This document shows, in pieces, positions 9,600 through 17,726 of a stretch of DNA of 37,158 bases. Made by a program: the position numbers and the translations under genes. The DNA is from Ruminococcus sp. (GTDB lineage: Bacteria; Bacillota; Clostridia; Oscillospirales; Acutalibacteraceae). Every line of letters begins with the position of its first letter. Within the stretch, counting starts at the first letter, position 1. Location: NCBI GenBank assembly GCA_024690465.1, contig JAILPC010000209.1, positions 1 through 37,158 on the forward strand, in the 5' to 3' direction. Below the pieces are notes generated by a model. It saw nothing but the letters and a program-made list of their open reading frames with translations. It was not told the origin of the DNA and ran no database searches.

Positions 9600-11057
9600 T
9601 TATTTTCCCTCCAATATCTCCGCGATTAGCTCGCGCTCGTCCATATGATATTTAACGCCCTTGATTTCCTGGTAGTCCTCGTGGCCTTTGCCCGCGAGGA
9701 CTATAATATCGCCGTCCTCGGCGTTGTCAATACAATATTTTATAGCGTCTTTGCGGTTTGGTACGACAACATATTTGCCGTCGGTCTTTGCTATGCCTAC
9801 CTTGATATCCTCGATAATGTCCATAACATCCTCAAAACGACTGTTATCCTCGGTAATGACGCTGAGGTCCGAAAGCCGTCCGCTTGTTTCGCCCATTTCA
9901 TAGCGGCGCACCTTGGGACGGTTTCCTCCCGCGCCGAACAGAGTGATAAGTCGGTGCGGATTGTACTGCCTGAGTGTTGTCAGAACATTCTCCATAGATA
10001 ACGCGTTGTGAGCGTAGTCGATGAGCAGTGTGTAGTTGCCGGGTACAGGCACAGGTTCAACCCTGCCTTTTACCGCGACGGTTTTCAGCCCTTCGGCTAT
10101 GTCTTCGTTACTGATTCCCATTTCGGAGCAAACGCCGATTGCCGCCAGAGCGTTGTATACACTGAAGTGTCCGGGGATAGCTACGTCAACGTTCATTTCG
10201 CGCTTTCCGCCGAGTTTGAATTCTACGCCGAGAAATCCTGCCTTCGACAGAAGCTTGTCGTTTGACGCGGAATAGTCGGAGCTCTTGTCAAATCCGAATG
10301 TAATAATGTCGCAGGCTGCCCCTTCGGTAATCTCCTGCCATTTCTCGTCGTCACGGTTGATTATGCCCGTTTTGCACTTTTTGAACAACATAGCCTTGCA
10401 CTTCAGGTATTCGTCCATATCCTTGTGCTCGGCTCCGCCTATATGGTCGTGTGAGAAATTGGTGAAAATACCGTAGTCAAATTCAATCGCGTCAACTCTG
10501 TGCCACTTCAGGCCGATTGACGACGCTTCGATTATCATCGCCTTACAGCCCTCGCTCACCATATCACGCATAGCCTTCTGTACTTCGTAGCTCTCGGGTG
10601 TGGTGTTGTCTGTCTTTATGTGCCTGTCGCCGATAATAATGCCGAGCGTGCCGATTGTGCCGCTCTTGATACCCGCGCACTCGAGTATGCTCTTAATCAT
10701 AGCGACTGTGGTTGTCTTGCCTTTCGTGCCTGTTATAGCGATTGTTGTTAGTTCCTTAGCAGGATTGTCAAAGAGGTTGGCGCTCATTCGGGCGAGGGTC
10801 TCGCGCGTATCCTTTACTTTGATTACCGCGACATTTTCGGGAATATCGACGTCGTCGCTCACAATAACTGCGGCAGCGCCTTTTTCGGCGGCGTCGGACG
10901 CGAATTTATGTCCGTCAACGTTATATCCCTTCAGGCAAACGAACGCCGTATTATCGCTGACTTTTCTCGAGTCATAGATTAAATCGTATATTTCCGTGTT
11001 CGGGCTGCCTTTGACAGTTTCGAACTCAATGCCGCTTAACAGTTGTGATAATTTCAT
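9600..11057 (-). CDS. murE: MurE-type UDP-N-acetylmuramyl-tripeptide ligase
   Basis: GTKGKTTT ATP-binding loop, DNTTPE, IFTNFSHDHI, DYAHN, FGAGGNRPKVRR, TEDNSRFE, AGKGHEDYQ. Confidence 0.9.
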   Translation of the reverse strand: MKLSQLLSGIEFETVKGSPNTEIYDLIYDSRKVSDNTAFVCLKGYNVDGHKFASDAAEKGAAAVIVSDDVDIPENVAVIKVKDTRETLARMSANLFDNPAKELTTIAITGTKGKTTTVAMIKSILECAGIKSGTIGTLGIIIGDRHIKTDNTTPESYEVQKAMRDMVSEGCKAMIIEASSIGLKWHRVDAIEFDYGIFTNFSHDHIGGAEHKDMDEYLKCKAMLFKKCKTGIINRDDEKWQEITEGAACDIITFGFDKSSDYSASNDKLLSKAGFLGVEFKLGGKREMNVDVAIPGHFSVYNALAAIGVCSEMGISNEDIAEGLKTVAVKGRVEPVPVPGNYTLLIDYAHNALSMENVLTTLRQYNPHRLITLFGAGGNRPKVRRYEMGETSGRLSDLSVITEDNSRFEDVMDIIEDIKVGIAKTDGKYVVVPNRKDAIKYCIDNAEDGDIIVLAGKGHEDYQEIKGVKYHMDERELIAEILEGK

Positions 11058-11382
11058 AAAACCACCCCTTTATTTTTATGAAAATATTATAACAATATCC
11101 TTCGAAAAATACAATAGCAAAATAATTTACAACAAATTGCACAAACTATATAAAATCAACACGTTTTTTTAAACTCAGGACAGGCGGCAAAATTTCTCTT
11201 TTGTAGGAAAGGACTATAAATCATCAAAAGTAATGGGTAAATTGCACAAAGGCATTTTATCATATCGCACAAGAATAAAGACGCATTTTTGTGCAAAACA
11301 TAAAAAAGAGAAAAAATGCTTGGTCAAAGTGCACAATTATAGAGCTCTGTTTTGATGTTTTAGACAAAAAGTACAAAGGGAG

Positions 11383-11412
11383 TTGTATTTTTATGTTAAA
11401 ATGTGTTATTAT
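11383..11412 (+). promoter_or_regulatory. Possible sigma-A promoter upstream of the malE-like gene
   Basis: TTGTAT-18 bp-TATTAT; weak match by eye. Confidence 0.3.
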
Positions 11413-11520
11413 TACTGTAGTGCAAAGGCGTCGTAGTCCCCAATTATGCGATGCCACACTTGGTGCTTTGTTAAAAAGTACTAAAAAATTATATTTTATT
11501 TCAGAAAGAGGGAATTCACT

Positions 11521-12864
11521 ATGAAAAAGATTGTTGCTCTCGTATTAGCAGCAATGATGCTTGTAGCTGCATTTGCAAGCTGCGGCGAACAGGGCGGCTC
11601 AGGCAGCTCATCAGGCAGCAACGGAGGCGGCAGCTCATCATTTGAGAACGCCGGCAAGGGTTTTGACGCCAACGTAGCAGACGCTGATTTCGGCAGCGAG
11701 TCAGGCGCTAAGCTTAAAGTATGGGGTCCCGATGCTTATATCGACCTCCTTACAAAGCAGTGCGACGCATTCAAAGAAAAGTATGCTGACAAGAAGATCA
11801 CCATCGAAGTTGTTCCGCAGAGTGAAGACACAGCGGCTACAATGATGCAGACTGACGCAAAAGCAGGCGCTGACGTATTCGGCTTTGCTTCCGACCAGTT
11901 CTCGAACCTGATCAACGCAGGCATCTTAAGCCCGATCAACGCTAAGTATGCTGCTGACATCGAGGCTACCAACAACAAGGCTTCTGTAGACATCTCCAAG
12001 GCTATGAACAACTCAACAGGTAAGGATGCTCTCTATGCTTACCCCGAGACAGGCAACGGCTACTTCCTCGTTTATGACAAGAGCGTAGTTTCCGATGAGG
12101 ACGCTGCTTCCTTCGAGGCTATCCTTGAAGCTTGTAAGAAGAACGACAAGAAGTTCATCATGGACGTTGGCAACGGCTACTATGCTTGTATGTTCGTATT
12201 CACAGGCGGTCTCCGTCTTGAAGGTCTTGACAAAGACAACAAGCAGAAGTTCAACGATTATGACGAAGACGAAGTTGCAGCTTCAATGAAGGCTTTCTCA
12301 AAGCTCATGCACGACTATAAGGGCACATTCATGAGCGACGCTGTTACAGCTATTCCTTCCGGCTTTACTTCAACCTCAACAAGACCTACAAAGGTTGGCG
12401 CAGGTATCGACGGCAACTGGGATACAGCAGGTATCTCCAAGGCGTTAGGAAAGAACTTCGGCGCTGCTAAGCTTCCGACAATCAACATTGACGGCAAAGA
12501 TACTCAGATCTATTCAATGTATGGTTACAAGATGATTGGTGTTAACGCTAACTCCAAGTATCCCCGTACAGCTCAGATTCTCGGCTACTACCTCGCAAGC
12601 GAAGAGTGCCAGAAGCAGAGAGCTGAAGAGCTCGGCTGGAGCCCGACAAACAACGCAGTTGTTGAGTCCGATGTAGTTAAGAACGACGTTGCTATCTCAG
12701 CGTTAATCGCTCAGAGTGAATTCTCAATTCCTCAGGCTAACGTTGGTCCTATCTGGGATCCCTTCAAGAGCCTCGGCAATAAGCTTCTTGCTGACGACAC
12801 AGATCCCGAGACATTTGATTTCGCAGGACTTCTTGAGAACGTAATCAAGAACATCAACGGCTAA
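11521..12864 (+). CDS. malE: Maltose/maltodextrin-type ABC transporter substrate-binding lipoprotein
   Basis: Lipoprotein signal MKKIVALVLAAMMLVAAFASCG; KLKVWGPDAYIDLLTKQCDAFKEKY; adjacent MalF/MalG-like permeases and amylase. Confidence 0.9.
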   Translation: MKKIVALVLAAMMLVAAFASCGEQGGSGSSSGSNGGGSSSFENAGKGFDANVADADFGSESGAKLKVWGPDAYIDLLTKQCDAFKEKYADKKITIEVVPQSEDTAATMMQTDAKAGADVFGFASDQFSNLINAGILSPINAKYAADIEATNNKASVDISKAMNNSTGKDALYAYPETGNGYFLVYDKSVVSDEDAASFEAILEACKKNDKKFIMDVGNGYYACMFVFTGGLRLEGLDKDNKQKFNDYDEDEVAASMKAFSKLMHDYKGTFMSDAVTAIPSGFTSTSTRPTKVGAGIDGNWDTAGISKALGKNFGAAKLPTINIDGKDTQIYSMYGYKMIGVNANSKYPRTAQILGYYLASEECQKQRAEELGWSPTNNAVVESDVVKNDVAISALIAQSEFSIPQANVGPIWDPFKSLGNKLLADDTDPETFDFAGLLENVIKNING

Positions 12865-12888
12865 TTTTCAGACTGAATTTTTCAATAA

Positions 12889-12916
12889 CAGGCAGCCTGC
12901 TCGCGCGGGCTGCCTG
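12889..12916 (+). other. Stem-loop between malE-like and malF-like genes
   Basis: CAGGCAGCC-TGCTCGCGCG-GGCTGCCTG perfect 9-bp stem, no U-tract after. Confidence 0.7.
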
Positions 12917-13046
12917 ATGCCCCGAAAGCATCTTCCGTTATCATGTAGTTTTAAAAATTGTTTAACTTAAATAGTAATTTTTAAAACAAGGGGAACAGGA
13001 TAACGAAAAATTATTATTTAAATTAATCAAAAGGGAGAGTGATTAG

Positions 13047-14600
13047 ATGAGATATATTGATTATATGCAGCTTAATCCTTTCCAGAAATTCGGTTATAAC
13101 TTTACCCAGTTCTTTAAGAAGCTACCCGGTAATATCGCGCGTTTCTTTAAATTCTTGGGACGTGCGATCGTACATTTCTTCGTAGCAATCGGTAAAGGCT
13201 TTGCCGGATACGGAAAAAGATTCGTTAAGGGCGATATTTTCGTAAAATTATCTTATCTTATTTTTGGTGTCTCTAATATGGTTAGAGGCCAGATTATCAA
13301 AGGACTTATATTCCTGCTGACAGAAGCCGCATACATAAGCTTTATGATATTCTTCGCATGGAACTATATCTCCAAAATCAACGTTACAGGTACAGCGGTT
13401 GTCGGCGGACAGGAAATTCAGGTTCCCCATTCGCTCGGTTACATTGCTAAGAGAGAAGTTTATACAGCTGACGGTTTCCCGCAGACAGAGTTTGTGGACG
13501 ACTCAATGCTTATCCTTCTCTACTCAGTACTTACAATCGTTGTTACAATTATTTTCTTCGCAATCTATATTGCGAACACAAAGAGCGCGTATAAAGTATA
13601 CGAAGCAAAGAAGAACGGTGAGACAATCCCCGGCTTCAAAGCCGAGATCAAGGCTTTCTTTGACGAGAAGTTCCACATTACTCTTATGTCACTTCCCTGT
13701 CTCCTTATTGGCTGCTTCACGGTATTACCGCTCATATTCATGATTCTTATCGCGTTTACTACATATGATAAGAGTCACTTGCCTCCGGGCAACCTGTTCC
13801 AGTGGGCAGGCTTCAACAACTTCGGACAGCTCGTTAACTTCGCGGGCGGTGACGCTAAGGCGCGCACCTTCCTTGACCTGGCAGGATGGACCATCATCTG
13901 GGCTATCTTCGCTACATTCTCCAACTACATCCTCGGAATGGTTGTTGCTCTTATGATCAATAAGAAGGGCATCAAGCTCAAGGCTCTCTGGAGAACATTA
14001 TTCGTAGTAGTTGTAGCTGTTCCGCAGTTTGTATCGCTTCTTCTCATGGCTCAGATCCTTGCAGAAAACGGCGGTGCTCTCAACCAGCTTATTGAAATGA
14101 TTACAGGCAGCCACACGCCGATCAAGTTCCTTAACGGTACGGCGCTCAGTGCCCGAATAACGGTAATCATTGTTAACATCTGGGTTGGTATTCCGTATAC
14201 AATTCTCATCACCTCGGGTATTCTTATGAATATTCCCGCGGACCTTTATGAGTCGGCTACAATTGACGGCGCGGGCCCTGTAAAGAGCTTTACAAAGATT
14301 ACTCTTCCGTATATGCTCTTCGTTACAACTCCGTACCTCATCACAAGCTTCATCGGCAATATCAACAACTTTAACGTTATCTACCTGTTAACAGGCGGAG
14401 GTCCATCGAACCCCGACTACTACAACGCGGGTTATACCGATATCCTTGTAACCTGGCTGTTCAACCTGACTATGGGTGAAAAGCAGGACTACAAGTTAGC
14501 CGCCGCCATAGGTATCCTTGTATTTATTGTTTGCGCGACCTTGTCACTGATTACATTCAATATGACGAAGTCCGCGAAGGATGAGGAGGCGTTCTCATGA
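13047..14600 (+). CDS. malF: Sugar (maltodextrin) ABC transporter permease, MalF-like
   Basis: Permease EAA-like loop ESATIDGAGPVKSFTKITLPYML; FNVIYLLTGGGP; multi-TM. Confidence 0.9.
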   Translation: MRYIDYMQLNPFQKFGYNFTQFFKKLPGNIARFFKFLGRAIVHFFVAIGKGFAGYGKRFVKGDIFVKLSYLIFGVSNMVRGQIIKGLIFLLTEAAYISFMIFFAWNYISKINVTGTAVVGGQEIQVPHSLGYIAKREVYTADGFPQTEFVDDSMLILLYSVLTIVVTIIFFAIYIANTKSAYKVYEAKKNGETIPGFKAEIKAFFDEKFHITLMSLPCLLIGCFTVLPLIFMILIAFTTYDKSHLPPGNLFQWAGFNNFGQLVNFAGGDAKARTFLDLAGWTIIWAIFATFSNYILGMVVALMINKKGIKLKALWRTLFVVVVAVPQFVSLLLMAQILAENGGALNQLIEMITGSHTPIKFLNGTALSARITVIIVNIWVGIPYTILITSGILMNIPADLYESATIDGAGPVKSFTKITLPYMLFVTTPYLITSFIGNINNFNVIYLLTGGGPSNPDYYNAGYTDILVTWLFNLTMGEKQDYKLAAAIGILVFIVCATLSLITFNMTKSAKDEEAFS

Positions 14601-15487
14601 TAAAAAGTTATAAATTAAGACGCGGCCTCGCAAATACATTTATCTATATCATTCTTGCGCTGTTAGGACTCATCTGGATTTCTCCTCTGGCGTATCTGAT
14701 TATTCAGTCATTCTCGGCTGACCCTGAGGCTATTCCTCAGACATTACTTCCCGCGAGTTTCGGCTTTGATAACTACACAAAGCTGTTCACAGAGACAAGC
14801 TCGCTCAACTTCCCGAGATGGTATCTCAACACATTCATTATCGCTTGCTTCAGCTGTGTAATTTCTACAATCAGCGTGCTTATGGTAGCGTATGCGTTCT
14901 CCCGTCTCCGCTTTAAGTCACGTAAAAAGTTCATCAACGTCGGTATGATCCTCGGTATGTTCCCCGGCTTCATGACAATGATCGCTATTTACTACCTCTT
15001 AAAGGCTATGCAGATTCTTGATTTAAAGGGTATCTTCGGTATTCCCGGATTTGACGGTCCGATTCTGTCGCTTATTATCTGCTACAGCTCGGGCGCGGGT
15101 CTCGGCTTCCAGATTTCCAAGGGCTTCTTCGATACAATCCCGAGAGCTCTTGACGAAGCCGCTACAATCGACGGTGCTACTCGTAACCAGATTTTCTGGA
15201 AGATTATCCTTCCGATGTCTAAACCTATCGTAGTATATACCGTACTTACATCCTTTATCGGACCTTGGACAGACTTTATTCTCGCCAAGATTATCGCGGG
15301 TGATAAGGTTGCCAACTACACAGTTGCCATCGGTCTGCAAAAGATGATTGACGTTGACCACAAGAACCAGTGGTTCAAACGTTTCCTCGCGGGTTCGGTA
15401 CTTGTTGCTGTTCCTGTAACTGCCCTGTTCCTCAAGATGCAGAATTATTACGTTGAAGGCGTAACTGCCGGCGGCGTTAAGGGTTAA
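14597..15487 (+). CDS. malG: Sugar (maltodextrin) ABC transporter permease, MalG-like
   Basis: EAA loop DEAATIDGATRNQIFWKIILPMSKPIVVY; ATGA overlap with the malF-like stop; typical C-terminal VEGVTAGGVKG. Confidence 0.92.
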   Translation: MIKSYKLRRGLANTFIYIILALLGLIWISPLAYLIIQSFSADPEAIPQTLLPASFGFDNYTKLFTETSSLNFPRWYLNTFIIACFSCVISTISVLMVAYAFSRLRFKSRKKFINVGMILGMFPGFMTMIAIYYLLKAMQILDLKGIFGIPGFDGPILSLIICYSSGAGLGFQISKGFFDTIPRALDEAATIDGATRNQIFWKIILPMSKPIVVYTVLTSFIGPWTDFILAKIIAGDKVANYTVAIGLQKMIDVDHKNQWFKRFLAGSVLVAVPVTALFLKMQNYYVEGVTAGGVKG

Positions 15488-15507
15488 TTCCCAAATTATA
15501 AAACACA

Positions 15508-15533
15508 GGGGCGACCTCGGTCGCCCCTTTTCC
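15508..15533 (+). terminator. Rho-independent terminator (possibly partial readthrough to amylase)
   Basis: GGGGCGAC-CTCG-GTCGCCCCTTTTCC directly after the malG-like gene. Confidence 0.75.
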
Positions 15534-15550
15534 TTAACGAAAGGGATAAT

Positions 15551-17164
15551 ATGAAACAATTATTTGCAATTCTTTTAACCTTGACAATTATCGCGGGCTG
15601 TCTTTGCTCCTGCGGCACAGCTGAATACAAAGACCCGACTTCGGAAATAAAGACAACCGCGTCAACCGATAAATACAGAAACTTTTACGAGATATTTGTC
15701 TGCTCCTACAACGACAGCGATGACGACGCTGTAGGCGACCTCCAGGGAATTATCGACAAGCTCGACTATCTCAACGACGGCAATCCCGAGACCGATACCG
15801 ACCTGGGAATTGACGGCATCTGGCTCACGCCTATTATGCCCTCACCTTCATATCATAAGTACGATGTCGCCGATTACTTCAACATCGACGAGCGATTCGG
15901 CACGCTCGAAACCTTCGACAAACTCGTTAAGGAGTGCCACAAGCGCGGAATAAAGCTCGTCATCGATATGGTGCTCAACCACTGTTCCAGACTGAATCCG
16001 CTGTTCAAGAGCGCCTGCGCTCAGGCGCTCAAGGGAAACCTCAAGGGCGACGCTAAGTATTTTGAAATCGCGAAATACGACGAAAACCCCGGTGACGGCT
16101 ACACCTCAATCGGCGGGGACTACTTCTACGAGAGCAATTTCTCTCCCGATATGCCCGAGTGGAATCTCAACGCCGATTGCACTCGCGACTATTTCAAGGA
16201 TGTTGCCGAGTTCTGGCTAAAGGACCACGACGTTGACGGATTCCGCCTTGACGCGACGCTCTACTACACCAACGACCACACCAAGGGAGACGAGTTTCTC
16301 AAGTGGTACTACAAGACCGCTCAGAGCATAAAGAAGGATGTCTATATGGTAGGCGAGCACTGGACAGGCAACGCCGAAATCCAGGAGATGTACTCCTCGG
16401 GGATCGACAGCTTCTTTGCTTTCGGCTTCGCGGGAGCTACAGGTCCGATTGTAAACGCTGTCCGCACATCTTCGGGCGCGAACCTTGCCGACATCGTCAA
16501 GACCTACGAGAAAGGCACCAAAAAGCAGAACAAGAACGCTATCGACTGTTTCTTCCTGTCTAATCACGACCAGATAAGAATCGGCAACTCGTTTGTTGAT
16601 GATGCCCAGACCAAAATGGCCGCCTCCGTCTATATGCTGATGCCGGGCAACTCGTTCATCTATTACGGCGAGGAAATCGGTACATCACAGGACGCTTCCC
16701 AGAGCGCCGACGGATACAAGCGCGAGTCTATGATTTGGGACAGCAAGAACCTGCCCGAGATTTACACCGATGGAGCAGGTCCTAATGCCGACCACGTTCC
16801 CTTTGGCGGTGTAAAACAGCAGGAGAAGGACAAAAACTCCATCCTCAACTTCTATAAGCGCGTGATTAAGGTCAAGAACCAGAATCCCGCTATCGCTCGC
16901 GGAACAATCACAGGTGCCGATAACTTCGGCGACAACGCAATCTGCGGATACTATGTTGAATACAAGGGTGAAAAACTCCTCATTGTCCACAATTTGGCAA
17001 AAGATACCGCGAAGACCGTTGAGATTAAGGACAACGCAGAAATCCGTGCCGACCTTACAACTTCCGAAACCAAGGACAAGGACGGCAACGTTCAGCACAT
17101 CACGCTCTCGGGCAAAGAGCTCACCCTTCCGCAGTACTCTACAGCGGTTTTGAAAGTCAGCTGA
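15551..17164 (+). CDS. GH13 alpha-amylase family lipoprotein
   Basis: Lipobox-like IIAGCLC; GH13 motifs DMVLNHCS, DGFRLDATL (nucleophile), VGEHW, FLSNHDQIRIG. Confidence 0.93.
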   Translation: MKQLFAILLTLTIIAGCLCSCGTAEYKDPTSEIKTTASTDKYRNFYEIFVCSYNDSDDDAVGDLQGIIDKLDYLNDGNPETDTDLGIDGIWLTPIMPSPSYHKYDVADYFNIDERFGTLETFDKLVKECHKRGIKLVIDMVLNHCSRLNPLFKSACAQALKGNLKGDAKYFEIAKYDENPGDGYTSIGGDYFYESNFSPDMPEWNLNADCTRDYFKDVAEFWLKDHDVDGFRLDATLYYTNDHTKGDEFLKWYYKTAQSIKKDVYMVGEHWTGNAEIQEMYSSGIDSFFAFGFAGATGPIVNAVRTSSGANLADIVKTYEKGTKKQNKNAIDCFFLSNHDQIRIGNSFVDDAQTKMAASVYMLMPGNSFIYYGEEIGTSQDASQSADGYKRESMIWDSKNLPEIYTDGAGPNADHVPFGGVKQQEKDKNSILNFYKRVIKVKNQNPAIARGTITGADNFGDNAICGYYVEYKGEKLLIVHNLAKDTAKTVEIKDNAEIRADLTTSETKDKDGNVQHITLSGKELTLPQYSTAVLKVS

Positions 17165-17469
17165 TGACCGAGTTTGAGAGCAGGGTGTACGACCTTGTGA
17201 TGAAAGTTCCCGAGGGAATGGTCGTCACCTACGGTGATATCGCGAAGGCTCTGGGTAACCGAGGACTCTCCCGAGCCGTCGGCAACGCACTGCACAAAAA
17301 CCCTTTCGAGGGTATAGTTCCCTGCCACAGAGTGGCGAACGGCGAGGGCAAGCTCGCTCCGCTGTTCGTGTTCGGCGGACTTGAACGGCAAAAACAACTC
17401 CTCGAATTCGAGGGCATAGAAGTCATAAACTTCAAAGTAGATTTAGAAGAATACAGATATACATTTTAG
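17164..17469 (+). CDS. MGMT (methylated-DNA cysteine methyltransferase) C-terminal-domain-only protein
   Basis: VPEGMVVTYGDIAKALGN...RAVGNALHKNPFEGIVPCHRVANGEG: PCHRV active-site motif, helix-turn-helix; no N-terminal Ada/Ogt domain. Confidence 0.9.
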   Translation: MTEFESRVYDLVMKVPEGMVVTYGDIAKALGNRGLSRAVGNALHKNPFEGIVPCHRVANGEGKLAPLFVFGGLERQKQLLEFEGIEVINFKVDLEEYRYTF

Positions 17470-17470
17470 C

Positions 17471-17500
17471 AGGAGCCGCATTAGTGGCTCTTGTTGTTTA
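17471..17500 (+). terminator. Weak terminator-like hairpin
   Basis: GGAGCC-GCATTAGT-GGCTCTTGTTGTTT. Confidence 0.4.
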
Positions 17501-17661
17501 TACGGGTTCTGAGGATGTGGAGATAAAAATCATTTCCGCCTTTTTCCGCTTTTTTGAGTGAAAGTCAATATGGTGAAATTTTAATAACACATTTATGCCA
17601 TCATTATTCCGACTTTTACCGATTTTTTTGCTCAAAACTTTCTATAAAACTCTTACCTGTT

Positions 17662-17694
17662 GTGACAAAACTCTGTGCTCCGCATCATTATAAT
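17662..17694 (+). promoter_or_regulatory. Candidate spoIIE promoter with long spacer
   Basis: GTGACA (17662-17667), 21-bp spacer, TATAAT (17689-17694), 33 bp before the likely start. Confidence 0.4.
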
Positions 17695-17726
17695 TGGTAT
17701 TACCAAAAGATAAAGGATGTTCAAAA

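Noticed and set aside
11291-11524. 77-aa ORF upstream of the malE-like gene
   Set aside because: Lies across the likely promoter/operator region, no convincing SD or family features.
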